Origin: Acidobacteriota bacterium
GTDB lineage: Bacteria > Acidobacteriota > Terriglobia > Terriglobales > Acidobacteriaceae
Length of the DNA: 64,000 bases
Assembly: GCA_018268895.1 (NCBI GenBank)
Contig: JAFDVP010000009.1
Coordinates: 105,757 to 169,756 of the forward strand
Direction of reading: 5' to 3'
Below the pieces are notes generated by a model, which did not search any database, had not been told where the DNA came from, and was given only the letters and a program-made list of their open reading frames with translations. The position numbers and the translations under genes were made by a program. Positions 34,802-45,703 of the stretch are shown in pieces. Position 1 is the stretch's first letter; the number at the start of each line of letters is the position of its first letter.

Positions 34802-37800
34802 TCAGTCCCCAGCCACAGGCTGTACGGCGGAACTGACAGGCTTTTTGGCCGGAACAACCTTTGCGAACCGCGCTCTCAGGCGGTCGAAGAACAGGTAGAC
34901 GACCGGGGTTGTAAACAGTGTCAGGCACTGCGACACGATCAATCCGCCAACGATGGTGATGCCCAGCGGACGGCGCAACTCGCTGCCGGTCCCGGTTCCG
35001 AGCGCCAGCGGGAGACCTCCCAGCAGAGCGGCCATCGTTGTCATCATGATCGGGCGGAAGCGCAGCAGGCACGCCTGGTAGATCGCTTCAACCGGTGGTT
35101 TGCCTTCGAGCCGCTCGGCCGCCAGCGCGAAGTCGATCATCATGATGGCGTTCTTCTTCACAATGCCGATCAGAAGAATGATGCCGATCATGGCGATGAC
35201 GCTGAGTTCCACCTTGAAGAGCAGGAGCGCGACGATGGCTCCAACGCCCGCCGAGGGAAGGGTCGAGAGAATCGTCAGCGGGTGGATGAAGCTCTCATAG
35301 AGCATTCCGAGCACGATGTATACGGCGACCAGTGCAAGCAGAATCAGCATCGGCTCGCTCGACAGCGAGGCCTGGAAGGCCTGCGCCGTTCCGGCAAAAC
35401 CGCCGTGGATGGTCGAAGGCATTCCGATGTTTACCCGGGCCTGCTCGATCGCCGCTGTAGCCTCGCTCAGCGAGACTCCGGGAGTGAGGTTGAAGCTCAA
35501 CGTCGCCGCCGGCGATTGCGACTGATGGTTGACCGTCAATGGAATCCGCTGCGACTCGTAGTGCGTGATCGCCGAAAGCGGGACCATCGACCCGGTCGTG
35601 CTCTTGACGTAGATATTTCGCAGCGCATCCGGGTTCCTCTGGTACTGCGGAGCAACCTCCATCACGACGTGGTACTGATTCAGCGGGAGGTACGTCGTCG
35701 AGACCTGCCTCTGCCCGAACGCATCCGACAGGGTAGCGTCGATCGCCAGCGGCGAGACCCCAAGTCGTGACGCCGTGTCTCTGTCGATTACCAGTTGCGC
35801 GCGAAGCCCCTGGTCCTGCTGGTCGGTTGCAACATCCTTCAACTGGGGCAGCTTCTGCATGGCAGCCATCAGCTTCGGAGACCACTCGTCGAGGTCCTTC
35901 AGGCTGTCCGCCATCAGCGTGTATTGATATTGCGTCGACGAGCCGCGGCCACCGATCCGAAGGTCCTGGTAGGCCTGGAAATATACATTCGCCCCGGGAA
36001 TACCCGATGTCTTTGGACGCAGGCGATTGATAATGACTTCGGCGGTGTCGCCCCGCTTGATGCGCTCCGCATCGGGCTTGAGCGAGACGAACATGTGTCC
36101 GGCATTGCTGCTGCCCCCGCCCGGACCGCCGCCGCCGACAAACGACATCACATTTTCAACACCGGGGTCTTGGCCCACAATCGCGGCGATCTGCTGGATC
36201 TTGGGCTTCATGGCATCGAACGAGGCATCCTGCTGTCCGATAACGCTTCCGCCAATGCGCCCTGTGTCCTGCTGCGGGAAGAAGCCCTTGGGGACGAGGA
36301 CGTACAGGTAGACGTTGAGGACGAAGGTGAGGATCGTAATCGTCAACACCAGGCCCTGGTGCTGCAGGACCCACTTCAGGCCGCGCTCGTACTCTTCAGT
36401 GAGCCACCGCAGGGCCTGCTCTCCCCAGCGGTAGAAGCGGCCATGCTTGCGTTTGTCGTGCGATTCCAGGAACTTCGCGCTCAACATTGGTGTCGTCGAC
36501 AGCGACACCACCAGTGACATCAGGATGGCCGCCGACAGCGTGACGGCGAACTCGCGGAAGAGACGGCCCACAATGCCGCCCATCAGCAGAATGGGAATAA
36601 AGACGGCGATCAGCGACGTGCTCATCGAGACGACCGTGAAGCCGATCTCGCGTGAGCCATCCATCGCAGCCTGAAACGGGCTCTTGCCGCTCTCGAGGTG
36701 CCGCGAGATATTCTCAATCACAACAATGGCGTCATCGACGACGAAGCCGGTTGAGATCGTCAGTGCCATCAGGCTCAGATTGTCGAGCGTATATCCCAGC
36801 AGGTACATCACGCCAAAGGTGCCCAGCAGGCTCAGCGGCACCGAGACGCTGGGGATCAGCGTGGAACGCACCTCGCGCAGGAAGACAAAGACAACGAGGA
36901 TGACCAGAAGGATCGAGATGATCAGGGTACGAGTCACGTCTTTGACCGACGCGCGGATGGTCGTTGTGCGGTCCAGCGCAACGTGAAGCTGGATCGCCGG
37001 CGGGATGGCGGCCTGAAGATTGGGCAGCAGCTTCAGGACGCTGTCCACGGTCTCGATCACATTGGCCGTGGACGTCTTGAAGACGATGACGAGAATCGCC
37101 GGCTTGCCGTTGAAGAAGCCGCCTGTGTAGCTGTTCTCTACGCCATCGACGACCTCCGCCACATCCTGTAGCCGCACAATGCCATGCGTTGCCGCTGTCG
37201 GGTTAGCGCTGGAAGACGCGGTCTTCGTGCTCTGCGCGTTTGTCTTACCGATGTTTGCGCTTGAGTTGTCGCCGACGGCGCTCTGCTGCGAGGCCGGAAG
37301 ACCGCTGGTGGCCGTGGAAGAGGTCACCGGACCCCGGTCGGTCGCAATAATCAGCGGGGCATAGGCCGCAGCGCCAAACAACTGGTCTGTCGTGCTGACA
37401 CTCCATCGCCGGGTGTCGTCCTGGAGATAGCCCGTCGGCTGGTTCACGTTCACCGTACTCAAAGCAGCACGAAGCGCCTCAAGTCCAAGGCCAGTGTTGA
37501 AGAGTTGCGTGGGATTCGCTTCGACGCGCACGGCGGGCTTTGCGCTGCCGCCGCAGAACGTCTGCCCGACGCCTTCCACCTGCGCGATCTTCTGCGCCAG
37601 AATACTGTCGCAGGCGTCGTAGATCTGCGGCACTGAAAGCGTGTCGGAGGTCAGCGCCAGGATGACGATCGGAGAGTCGGCCGGGTTGATCTTTCTGTAC
37701 GAAGGATTCTGCGGAAGGTTCGACGGAAGCTGGCTGCGGGCCGCATTGATGGCCGCCTGCACATCGCGCGCGGCCCCGTTGACGTCGCGGTCCAGGTCGA

Positions 37801-38158
37801 ACTGAAGCGAGATCGAGCCATTGCCCAGGCCGGAGCTCGACGTCATCTCATTAACGCCGGCGATCCTGGCGAACTGGCGCTCCAGCGGTGTCACGATGGC
37901 GGAGGCCACCGTCTCAGGGTCTGCGCCGGGAAGCCCCGCACCCACGGAGATCACCGGAAACTCAATCTCGGGCAGGCTGGCTACGGGAAGCATCTTGTAG
38001 GCGACGGCGCCTGCAAGAATAACGGCAACTGAAAGCAGCGTAGTGGCTACAGGCCGCTTGATAAATGGCGCGGAGAAGTGCACGCCGGCTGCCCGCGGCA
38101 TCTTCTGGGCGTCTTTACGCGCCTCCACCAGGTCGCGATCTTCAGGTAGATTCGCCAT
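34802..38158 (-). CDS. RND efflux pump inner-membrane subunit (MdtC-like)
   Basis: 1,118-residue RND transporter, third gene of the operon. FSAPFIKRPVATTLLSVAVI opens TM1; the proton-relay Asp pair is in [19 protein letters not shown] (TM4); the C-terminal [20 protein letters not shown] is the matching helix of the second repeat. It has a 25-residue N-terminal extension and a Ser/Thr/Ala-rich insert (~290-320) lacking in its neighbour. The ATG overlaps the stop of the preceding pump gene (TGATG), so translation is coupled. With its paralogue it likely forms a heterotrimer as MdtB/MdtC do; substrates (bile salts, novobiocin, flavonoids or metals) are inferred only. Confidence 0.92.
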   Translation of the reverse strand: MANLPEDRDLVEARKDAQKMPRAAGVHFSAPFIKRPVATTLLSVAVILAGAVAYKMLPVASLPEIEFPVISVGAGLPGADPETVASAIVTPLERQFARIAGVNEMTSSSGLGNGSISLQFDLDRDVNGAARDVQAAINAARSQLPSNLPQNPSYRKINPADSPIVILALTSDTLSVPQIYDACDSILAQKIAQVEGVGQTFCGGSAKPAVRVEANPTQLFNTGLGLEALRAALSTVNVNQPTGYLQDDTRRWSVSTTDQLFGAAAYAPLIIATDRGPVTSSTATSGLPASQQSAVGDNSSANIGKTNAQSTKTASSSANPTAATHGIVRLQDVAEVVDGVENSYTGGFFNGKPAILVIVFKTSTANVIETVDSVLKLLPNLQAAIPPAIQLHVALDRTTTIRASVKDVTRTLIISILLVILVVFVFLREVRSTLIPSVSVPLSLLGTFGVMYLLGYTLDNLSLMALTISTGFVVDDAIVVIENISRHLESGKSPFQAAMDGSREIGFTVVSMSTSLIAVFIPILLMGGIVGRLFREFAVTLSAAILMSLVVSLSTTPMLSAKFLESHDKRKHGRFYRWGEQALRWLTEEYERGLKWVLQHQGLVLTITILTFVLNVYLYVLVPKGFFPQQDTGRIGGSVIGQQDASFDAMKPKIQQIAAIVGQDPGVENVMSFVGGGGPGGGSSNAGHMFVSLKPDAERIKRGDTAEVIINRLRPKTSGIPGANVYFQAYQDLRIGGRGSSTQYQYTLMADSLKDLDEWSPKLMAAMQKLPQLKDVATDQQDQGLRAQLVIDRDTASRLGVSPLAIDATLSDAFGQRQVSTTYLPLNQYHVVMEVAPQYQRNPDALRNIYVKSTTGSMVPLSAITHYESQRIPLTVNHQSQSPAATLSFNLTPGVSLSEATAAIEQARVNIGMPSTIHGGFAGTAQAFQASLSSEPMLILLALVAVYIVLGMLYESFIHPLTILSTLPSAGVGAIVALLLFKVELSVIAMIGIILLIGIVKKNAIMMIDFALAAERLEGKPPVEAIYQACLLRFRPIMMTTMAALLGGLPLALGTGTGSELRRPLGITIVGGLIVSQCLTLFTTPVVYLFFDRLRARFAKVVPAKKPVSSAVQPVAGD

Positions 38159-41100
38159 CAGTCTGCACTCACTGCGTGTTCGTGTTCACGGAACTCGGCA
38201 TCGGCTTCCTTCGTGTGCAGGTACTTGCGCCCGATGCGGTCGAAGAACAGGTAGACCACCGGTGTCGTATACAGCGTCAGCACTTGCGAAACAATCAGGC
38301 CGCCCACGATGGCGATACCCAGCGGCCGCCGGAGCTCGCTGCCGGTGCCGGTGCCCATGGCCAGCGGCAGGCCGCCCAGCAAGGCCGCCATCGTCGTCAT
38401 CATGATGGGGCGGAAACGCAGCAGGCAGGCCTGGTAGATGGCCTCCTCCGGCTCCATGCCGTGATCGCGCTCCGCTTCCAGAGCGAAGTCGATCATCATG
38501 ATGGCATTCTTCTTCACAATGCCGATCAGCAGGATGATGCCGATCAGCGCAATAACGCTCAGGTTCACATGGAACAGCAGCAGCGCCAAAATCGCGCCGA
38601 CGCCCGCCGAGGGCAAGGTGGAGAGAATCGTGATGGGATGAATGTAGCTCTCGTACAGTACGCCCAGCACGATGTAGACGACGATCAGAGCGGCGAGAAT
38701 CAATATCGGCTCGTTCGTCAGCGAAGCTTCAAAGGCGCGGGCCGTTCCCTGGAACTCCGCGTTTACGCTTGGCGGAAGGTTCAGCTCCTCCTTTGCTTTA
38801 TTGATGGCTGCAACGGCGTCGCCGATCGATTTGCCCGGCGCCAGGTTGAACGAGATGGTTACGGCAGGGAACTGGCCCTGGTGGTTGATCACCAGCGAGG
38901 TCTGCCGCTCTTCAACGTGGGTGAAGGTCGAGAGGGGGACTTGCGAGCCATTCGAGCTCTTGACATAGATATTGTTGAGTGACGAAGGATTCAGTTGGAA
39001 CTTCGGGGCGACCTCAAGCACAACGTGATACTGGTTCAGTTGCGTGAAGATGGTCGAGACCTGCCGCTGGCCAAAGGCATCGTCCAGCGTGTCGTCGATG
39101 TTCTGCGGCGTAATTCCCAGCCTCGAAGCCGTATCGCGATCGATCACCAGATGGGCTTCCAGTCCTTCAAGCTGCTGGTCGCTTGCCACATCGGTCAGCT
39201 CAGGCAGTTGCCTCAGTTTTTCGACCATGCGGTTCGTCGCCTGGGCAAGCTCCTCGGAGTTCGCATCTTCAAGCGAATACTGATACTGCGTGCGGCTTAC
39301 GCGGTCCTCCACGGTAAGGTCCTGCAGCGGCTGCAGGAAGCACTGGATCCCCTCGACCTGCGCTACCTTCGGCCCAAGCCGTTGAATGACCTCGGTCGCC
39401 GAGGTCGTGCGCTCCTCGCGGTCGCGAAGATTGATCTGGATACGTCCGCTGTTCAGCGTGGAGTTGGTGCCATCGATTCCAATGAACGAGGAGACGCTCT
39501 CCACATCCGGGTCCTGCAGGATGACGCGCGCCAACTGCTGTTGACGCATGCTCATCGCGTTGAAGCTGATCGTTTGGGGCGCCTCGGTGATTGCCAGCAG
39601 AACGCCGGTATCCTGCACCGGGAAGAAGCCCTTCGGCACGATGATGTAGAGATAAATCGTCAGGATGAACGTTGCCAGCGTCACCAGCAGCGTCAGCGTC
39701 TGGTGGCGAAGCACCCAGCGCACGCCAACGGCATACTTGGCGATAACGTATTCGAAGAACTCCTCGCTCTTGCGGTAGAAGGCATTCTGCTCATGCTCCG
39801 GCTTGTGCTTCAGCAGCTTGGCGCACATCATCGGCGTCAGCGTCAGAGAGACGACGGCCGAGACCAGAATGGTGACCGATAGCGTAACGGCAAACTCGCG
39901 GAAGAGGCGGCCCACGATGTCGCCCATGAACAGCAGAGGAATCAGAACGGCGATCAGCGAGATGGTCAGCGAGAGAATGGTGAAGCCGATTTGTTCTGAA
40001 CCCTTGAGGGCCGCTGTCAGAGGGTCGTCGCCTTCCTCCAGATAGCGGGAGATGTTCTCGATCATGACGATAGCGTCGTCGACGACGAAGCCGGTCGAGA
40101 TAGTCAGCGCCATCAGGCTCAGGTTGTTGAGGCTGTATCCCAGCAGGTACATCACGCCAAAGGTGCCCACGATCGAGAGCGGCACGGCAACCGACGGGAT
40201 GATCGTCGCTGCCAGCGACCTGAGGAAGAGGAAGATCACCATGACGACCAGTGCGACCGTCAGCATCAGTTCGAACTGCACGTCCTTTACGGAAGCCCGG
40301 ATTGTATTCGTGCGGTCGGTGAGGACTTCGAGCGTGACGTTCGCCGGCAGGGTGCCGCGAAGCTGTGGAAGCAGCTTCTGCACTTCATTCACGACGCCAA
40401 TGATGTTTGCGCCGGGTTGACGCTGGATGTTGATGATAACGGCAGGCTTCAGATCGAGATCGCGGGCCGGAATCTCCCTGCCGTTGGCATCTTTGGTGGC
40501 CGGGCGGGCGGAGGTCCCCATCCACGCCGCCTGGTAGAGGTTCTCCGCGCTGTCGATAGCGTTGGCTACGTCGGACAACCGAACCGGAGAGCCGTTTCTG
40601 TAGGCGACGATGACCTTGTTGTAATCGGCGCTTGAGAGCAGTTGATCGTTTGCGCCGATGGTGTAGGACTGGTGTGCGCCGTTCAGATTTCCCTTCGCCT
40701 GGTCGACGTTGGCCGTTCCCAGCGAGGAGCGGAGGTCTTCAAGGCTCATGCCATAGTTCGCCAGCGCGGTCGGGTTGGCCTGAATGCGCACTGCGGGCTT
40801 CTGTCCGCCGTTGATCGAGACCAGACCTACGCCCGAGAGCTGCGAGATCTTCTGCGCCAGGATCGTGTCCGCGATGTCCTCGACCTTCGACATCGGCAGC
40901 GTATCGCTGGTCAAAGCAAGCGTCAGGATCGGGGCATCGGCCGGGTTCACCTTGCTGTAGACCGGCGGATTCGGCAGGTCTTTCGGCAGATAGCTGTACC
41001 CCGCATTGATGGCGGCCTGTACATCCTGCTGCGCGATGTCGATGGACTCGGAGAGGTCGAACTGGAGCGTAATCACGCTGCCGCCGCCGGAGCTGCTCGA

Positions 41101-41343
41101 CGTCATCTGCGTGAGACCGGGAATCTGCCCGAACTGGCGCTCCAGCGGCGCTGTGACCGACGAAGCCATCACCTCAGGGCTGGCGCCCGGGTAGAACGTC
41201 ATCACCTGGATCGTCGGATAGTCGACCTGCGGGAGCGCCGATACCGGCAGTTGCATATACGCAACCCACCCGGCAAGCAAAATGGCCACCATCAGGAGCG
41301 AGGTGGCCACCGGCCGCAGGATAAATGGCCTTGAAGGACTCAT
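38158..41343 (-). CDS. RND efflux pump inner-membrane subunit (MdtB-like)
   Basis: 1,061-residue RND transporter, second gene of the operon. [20 protein letters not shown] forms TM1; [20 protein letters not shown] carries the relay Asp pair; the C-terminal [20 protein letters not shown] and LRRPLG blocks are family hallmarks. Sequence similarity to the next gene is strong over the whole length, as in MdtB/MdtC. ATG 41343 overlaps the adaptor gene stop by 4 bp. No outer-membrane factor (TolC-like) gene is in the window. Confidence 0.92.
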   Translation of the reverse strand: MSPSRPFILRPVATSLLMVAILLAGWVAYMQLPVSALPQVDYPTIQVMTFYPGASPEVMASSVTAPLERQFGQIPGLTQMTSSSSGGGSVITLQFDLSESIDIAQQDVQAAINAGYSYLPKDLPNPPVYSKVNPADAPILTLALTSDTLPMSKVEDIADTILAQKISQLSGVGLVSINGGQKPAVRIQANPTALANYGMSLEDLRSSLGTANVDQAKGNLNGAHQSYTIGANDQLLSSADYNKVIVAYRNGSPVRLSDVANAIDSAENLYQAAWMGTSARPATKDANGREIPARDLDLKPAVIINIQRQPGANIIGVVNEVQKLLPQLRGTLPANVTLEVLTDRTNTIRASVKDVQFELMLTVALVVMVIFLFLRSLAATIIPSVAVPLSIVGTFGVMYLLGYSLNNLSLMALTISTGFVVDDAIVMIENISRYLEEGDDPLTAALKGSEQIGFTILSLTISLIAVLIPLLFMGDIVGRLFREFAVTLSVTILVSAVVSLTLTPMMCAKLLKHKPEHEQNAFYRKSEEFFEYVIAKYAVGVRWVLRHQTLTLLVTLATFILTIYLYIIVPKGFFPVQDTGVLLAITEAPQTISFNAMSMRQQQLARVILQDPDVESVSSFIGIDGTNSTLNSGRIQINLRDREERTTSATEVIQRLGPKVAQVEGIQCFLQPLQDLTVEDRVSRTQYQYSLEDANSEELAQATNRMVEKLRQLPELTDVASDQQLEGLEAHLVIDRDTASRLGITPQNIDDTLDDAFGQRQVSTIFTQLNQYHVVLEVAPKFQLNPSSLNNIYVKSSNGSQVPLSTFTHVEERQTSLVINHQGQFPAVTISFNLAPGKSIGDAVAAINKAKEELNLPPSVNAEFQGTARAFEASLTNEPILILAALIVVYIVLGVLYESYIHPITILSTLPSAGVGAILALLLFHVNLSVIALIGIILLIGIVKKNAIMMIDFALEAERDHGMEPEEAIYQACLLRFRPIMMTTMAALLGGLPLAMGTGTGSELRRPLGIAIVGGLIVSQVLTLYTTPVVYLFFDRIGRKYLHTKEADAEFREHEHAVSAD

Positions 41344-42818
41344 GGCTGTTTGCCTCCTGTACGAGGCTGTGCCTGCTGCTGACCGCGCTCAGGGGTGGAG
41401 GAGTTGGCTCCTACCCCGGAATCGGCGCGGTTGGGATTTACAGGCCTGGGGCCGTTCGGGTTTGCAGACTGCCGCGGAACCACCCGGCTGCCGTTGCGTA
41501 GCTTCTCCTGCCCATCGACGACGATGACCTCTCCTGCCTTGACGCCATCGGTGAGGATAACCTGCGCACCTTCCGTCAGGTCGACCTTCACCACGCGGGT
41601 TTCGACGTAGTTGTGAGGCTGGTTCTGCTGCGCACCCTGCTGTCCCGCGCCATTGCCGCCAGAGCCCGGGCGACGTCCGCGCGAGGTTGGCGGTGCGGCG
41701 TCCTGCAACTCAGCCGGGGGATCGCCAGGCTTGACGACGTACAAGAAGTTGCCCTGCGACCCGGTAAGCAGCGCCGCAGCAGGAATCACGATTGCGTTGG
41801 GTCTCTCTTCCAGGATCAGGCGGACGTTGACAAACTGGTTGGGGAAGAGCGCGCCGTCCTTGTTGTCGAATACGGCCTTCACCTTGACGGTCCCGGTTGT
41901 TGTGTCGATCTGGTTGTCGACCGTGAGCAGCTTGCCCGTCGCAAGATGCGTTGCGCCGGAACGGTCGTAGGCTTCTACGGTGAGCGTCTTGCCCCTGCGC
42001 ACCAGATCGAGAACCTCGGGCAGATGGTCTTCAGGCAGCGTAAAGATCACTGCGATCGGTTGCAGTTGCGTGACCACGAGGAGACCGTTGGTGTCCGATG
42101 CGTGGACGATGTTGCCGGGATCGACCTGCCGCAGGCCAATCACTCCGTTAATCGGCGAGACGATTTTGGTGTAGTTCAGGTTGACCTTTGCAGCCTGAAT
42201 GGCAGCCTGGTCGGCCTGTATCGCTCCACCCGACTGTCCGGCCGCGGCCGTCTGGGTCTGCGCGCTCTCGTGAGAGACGACGCCTGCCTGGAAGAGAGCT
42301 TCATAGCGGTTGGACTGTGCCAGATCGTTGGCGTGCTGCGCCTGGTCCCGCGCCAACTGGCCCTGTGCCTGTGCCAGAGCCGCCTGGTATGGCGCAGGAT
42401 CGATCTCGGCAAGAAGTTGTCCCTGCCTGACGGCCTGCCCTTCGCGCACATTCACCCGAAGCAGTTGGCCGTCGACCCGCGATCGTACAGTGACTGTGTT
42501 GTAAGCGGTCACCGTGCCCAGTTGGGTCAGATAAATCGGCATGGTTCTCTGTTGAACGGCGACCGTCTGCACGGGAACTGGGCGGTCCATCATCGCTGCC
42601 ATCTTCTGGCCCTGCGACGTCTGCTCCTCTGTGTTCTTGCGAATCTTCCAGACGGCGGCGCCCACAACGAGCACGATGACCAGCAGGACGATCCACTTTC
42701 GGAAACCCGATCCTTTAGGCTTCTCGGGTTCAGGCGAAGCAATCCTCGGATCCTGAGAAGGAGGCGCGATCCGGGGCTCTTGTTCACTAATTGGAGCTGA
42801 CGACATGGGTGTGTTCAC
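41340..42818 (-). CDS. RND efflux periplasmic adaptor (MdtA-like)
   Basis: 492-residue membrane-fusion protein. An N-terminal cytoplasmic Pro-rich segment leads to one TM helix (~41-60, [16 protein letters not shown]). Then come a lipoyl/barrel-sandwich half ([20 protein letters not shown]), a coiled-coil hairpin (~150-195, rich in Ala/Gln), the second half ([20 protein letters not shown]) and beta-barrel and membrane-proximal domains. The C-terminal 90 residues are Gly/Asn/Pro/Gln-rich and disordered, longer than in MdtA. First gene of the efflux operon. GTG 42818 and ATG 42806 are both possible starts; neither has a good ribosome site. Confidence 0.92.
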   Translation of the reverse strand: MNTPMSSAPISEQEPRIAPPSQDPRIASPEPEKPKGSGFRKWIVLLVIVLVVGAAVWKIRKNTEEQTSQGQKMAAMMDRPVPVQTVAVQQRTMPIYLTQLGTVTAYNTVTVRSRVDGQLLRVNVREGQAVRQGQLLAEIDPAPYQAALAQAQGQLARDQAQHANDLAQSNRYEALFQAGVVSHESAQTQTAAAGQSGGAIQADQAAIQAAKVNLNYTKIVSPINGVIGLRQVDPGNIVHASDTNGLLVVTQLQPIAVIFTLPEDHLPEVLDLVRRGKTLTVEAYDRSGATHLATGKLLTVDNQIDTTTGTVKVKAVFDNKDGALFPNQFVNVRLILEERPNAIVIPAAALLTGSQGNFLYVVKPGDPPAELQDAAPPTSRGRRPGSGGNGAGQQGAQQNQPHNYVETRVVKVDLTEGAQVILTDGVKAGEVIVVDGQEKLRNGSRVVPRQSANPNGPRPVNPNRADSGVGANSSTPERGQQQAQPRTGGKQP

Positions 42819-42987
42819 CGCGTTCTGAAAAAATTGAATGAAACCAGGCTGTAGATGAAATCTCTGAAACAGGGGATGTTATCTCGCAGGAGAAATCCCA
42901 GAATAAATGATAATGACGTTTGGGACACCGCAAAGGTTTCGTTGCCACAGACGTCAAAACAACGGAAAATCACAGAAACAGTGGTAA

Positions 42988-44532
42988 ATGAGCAATTCTT
43001 CGGGAAGGGATTACGTTTTGGCCATATCCGGTTCTGCCCTCGATACCTCGATACCGGCGCTTTGTGTCGATCTTGACGGCACCTTGGTTAAATCGGATAC
43101 CCTGGTCGACTCTGCGCTGGTCCTTGCTCGCCAGCACCCGTCGCTGCTTTTGAAGCTGCCCAGATGGCTGATGCAGGGCAAAGCCTCCCTCAAGCGACAC
43201 ATAACAGATGCTGTTTCCTTAGATGTAGCCCATCTGCCCTATAACCGGGAACTGCTGCAATTTCTTGAGCAGCAACACGCTGAAGGCCGCCCCCTGTACC
43301 TGGCTACCGCCGCCGATGCCACCCTGGCCCGCCGGGTGGCCGACCATCTGGGGATATTTACGGATGTCCTGGCCTCCGATGGTTCCAATAATCTATCTGG
43401 AAACAATAAGTTGGCGTCGTTCAAGCAGCGGTTTGGCGACGACTTCAGCTATATCGGCAATGCCAGGGTCGATCTTCCATTGCTCTCGTGCTGCCGCGAG
43501 CCCATGGTCGCCAACCCAACTTCAGGGCTGCGGTCCGCGCTCCGGCGAGCGCACATTACCCCAGCCCGGACTTTCACAGAGCAGGTCTCCCGCCCGAAGG
43601 CGTGGCTGAAGGCGATCCGGATCCATCAGTGGGCCAAGAACGTGCTGATCTTCCTGCCGATGTTGCTGTCTCATAGGCTGGTTCCGGCGCTCCTGGTGGC
43701 TGCCGGACTGGCATTTCTGGCGTTCGGGCTTTGTGCGTCCGCAACCTATATCGTCAACGATCTGCTGGACATAGAGGCCGACCGGCTGCACCCGCGCAAA
43801 CGGAGACGCCCGTTCGCCTCCGGAGACCTCTCCGCACTCTCGGGCATAGGGGTGATCGTCACTTTTCTGGTTGCGTCTGCTGCAATTGCCATCGCAATCC
43901 CCCATGTAACCGGACGCATATCGCCGTCGATAGCCGCCGCAGCGCCATATCACTTCCTCGGCTCCCACACGCAGTATGCCTTTCTGGGCTGGCTGACGAT
44001 CTATGCCATCACCACCCTGGCCTATTCGCTGCGGCTCAAGCGTGCCGTGCTTGTTGATGTCATTGTTCTCTCAGGGCTCTATACCATCCGTATTCTTGCC
44101 GGTTCGGCGGCTACGGGCGTCGATGTCTCCACCTGGCTGGGAAGCTTCAGCATCTTCTTCTTCCTGTCGCTGGCCTTCGTCAAGCGCTTTGCCGAGCTTG
44201 AAAATCTGCGTGAGCGCGGACAGGCGATGGCAAAGGGCCGCGGCTACCATATCTCGGATATCGAGCAGCTTCGCAGCTTCGGCTCCGCTTCCGGCTATGT
44301 GTCGGTCGCGGTCCTTACGCTCTATATCTCGAATCTCGATGCGGAACAGCTCTACAGTCACACCAAGCGTCTCTGGCTGCTCGTGCCTGTGCTTCTGCTC
44401 TGGATAAGCCGTCTCTGGCTTCAGGCATCGCGCGGTGAACTTGATGAAGACCCGGTGGTCTACGCCATTACCGACCGGCGCAGCCTGCTGCTCGGTGCTC
44501 TTGTGGCGCTGATCGTGCTCTCCGCACTCTAA
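42988..44532 (+). CDS. HAD-UbiA fusion prenyltransferase
   Basis: 514-residue membrane protein. Residues ~22-200 are a HAD-like phosphatase domain (ALCVDLDGTLVKSDTL motif I; SYIGNARVDLPLL resembles motif IV with Asp replaced by Asn/Arg). Residues ~215-510 are a UbiA-type prenyltransferase with eight or nine helices and the Mg-binding NDLLDIEADRLHPRKRRRPF motif (~258). Closest known activity is decaprenyl-phosphate phosphoribosyltransferase (DPPR synthase, Rv3806c-like), where the HAD domain could dephosphorylate the phosphoribosyl product. No arabinan genes are adjacent. Located upstream of pheS with a 27-bp gap, so the two may be cotranscribed. Confidence 0.85.
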   Translation: MSNSSGRDYVLAISGSALDTSIPALCVDLDGTLVKSDTLVDSALVLARQHPSLLLKLPRWLMQGKASLKRHITDAVSLDVAHLPYNRELLQFLEQQHAEGRPLYLATAADATLARRVADHLGIFTDVLASDGSNNLSGNNKLASFKQRFGDDFSYIGNARVDLPLLSCCREPMVANPTSGLRSALRRAHITPARTFTEQVSRPKAWLKAIRIHQWAKNVLIFLPMLLSHRLVPALLVAAGLAFLAFGLCASATYIVNDLLDIEADRLHPRKRRRPFASGDLSALSGIGVIVTFLVASAAIAIAIPHVTGRISPSIAAAAPYHFLGSHTQYAFLGWLTIYAITTLAYSLRLKRAVLVDVIVLSGLYTIRILAGSAATGVDVSTWLGSFSIFFFLSLAFVKRFAELENLRERGQAMAKGRGYHISDIEQLRSFGSASGYVSVAVLTLYISNLDAEQLYSHTKRLWLLVPVLLLWISRLWLQASRGELDEDPVVYAITDRRSLLLGALVALIVLSAL

Positions 44533-44559
44533 ACCGGTGATTCGTTTATTCTGAAGCTG

Positions 44560-45690
44560 ATGATGAGTGACCTAATCCCACAACTTAGTGGTTATGACGA
44601 ACCTTCTCTCGATGCAGAGTTCAACAAGCTCTCAAATGAGATGAGGACGGGTGCCACGTTCATTAGTGGCTCTACCGAAGAGGAAGAGAGGTTCCGTCTT
44701 CATTGGCTCGGCCGCAAACAAGGCCGCCTTAAGCTGATCAGTGATGCGTGGCTCAAATCTGCACCGTCCGAGGCTCGCAAACCTCTCGGCATCCGCTTTA
44801 ACCAACTCAAGCAGGAGATTGACGAGGTTATCGCCAAGGAGGCTGCTCGCCGTGCTACTGGCAAAACATCTCAGGCGCAGGGAATCGACATCACGCTTCC
44901 CGGCACAAGCCGCCAGCCCGGCATCGCCCACCCGCTGCTGAACACGATGCACGAGGTCGTCCGGGTCTTCCATCATCTTGGCTACTCGACGAACCTTGGC
45001 CCGCAGGTAGAGAGCGACTTCTACAACTTCGAGGCGCTGAACTTTCCACCCAACCATCCCGCGCGCGATACCCAGGACACGCTCCAGATCGCCGGCCAGC
45101 AGTCGCGCCCCTCGCGAGACCGCCTGCTGATGCGGACACACACCTCGCCGGTACAGATTCGCACCATGATTGCGCAGGTGCCGCCCATCCGCATCGTCAT
45201 TCCCGGCAAGGTGCACCGCAACGACGCCGCCGACGCCACGCACTCGCCGATCTTTCACCAGATCGAGGGCCTCTGCGTCGATACGAACATTACCTTCTCC
45301 GACCTGAAGGGCACGCTCGACCACGCCATGAAGGCGCTCTTCGGCTCGGCGGTGAAGACGCGCTTCTTCCCCAGCTTCTTCCCGTTCACGGAGCCGTCGG
45401 CCGACGTGCAGATCTCCTGCATCTTCTGCGGCGGCGCGGGCTGCCGCAAGTGCAAGCACTCAGGCTGGATCGAGCTGCTGGGATGCGGCATGGTGGACCC
45501 TGCAGTCTTCGCCTCCGTCACAGCCGAGCGCCGCAAGATCAACCCGGACGACGATGCTTATAACCCGGAGAAGATCACGGGCTTCGCCTTTGGCATGGGA
45601 GTCGAGCGCATTGCCATGATGCTGCACGGCGTCTCCGACATCGGTCAGTTCTATTCAGGCGATATGCGGTTCCTGGAGCAGTTCGCTTAG
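44560..45690 (+). CDS. pheS: Phenylalanine-tRNA ligase alpha subunit
   Basis: 376 residues. A short N-terminal coiled-coil region with GRKQGRLKLISDAWLKSAPS is followed by the class II catalytic core: HPLLNTMHEVVRVFHHLGYS, GPQVESDFYNFEALNFPPNH (motif 2 entry), and FAFGMGVERIAMMLHG (motif 3). The zinc-like FCGGAGCRKCKHSGW segment before motif 3 is also usual in PheS. The partner pheT is not adjacent; three genes lie between them. Confidence 0.95.
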   Translation: MMSDLIPQLSGYDEPSLDAEFNKLSNEMRTGATFISGSTEEEERFRLHWLGRKQGRLKLISDAWLKSAPSEARKPLGIRFNQLKQEIDEVIAKEAARRATGKTSQAQGIDITLPGTSRQPGIAHPLLNTMHEVVRVFHHLGYSTNLGPQVESDFYNFEALNFPPNHPARDTQDTLQIAGQQSRPSRDRLLMRTHTSPVQIRTMIAQVPPIRIVIPGKVHRNDAADATHSPIFHQIEGLCVDTNITFSDLKGTLDHAMKALFGSAVKTRFFPSFFPFTEPSADVQISCIFCGGAGCRKCKHSGWIELLGCGMVDPAVFASVTAERRKINPDDDAYNPEKITGFAFGMGVERIAMMLHGVSDIGQFYSGDMRFLEQFA

Positions 45691-45703
45691 CTGAAGGTGT
45701 GGC

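Noticed and set aside
34754..42800. Long plus-strand frames opposite the efflux operon (for example 338, 305 and 395 codons)
   Set aside because: Arg/Asp/His-rich translations without start signals; antisense shadows of GC-rich genes.
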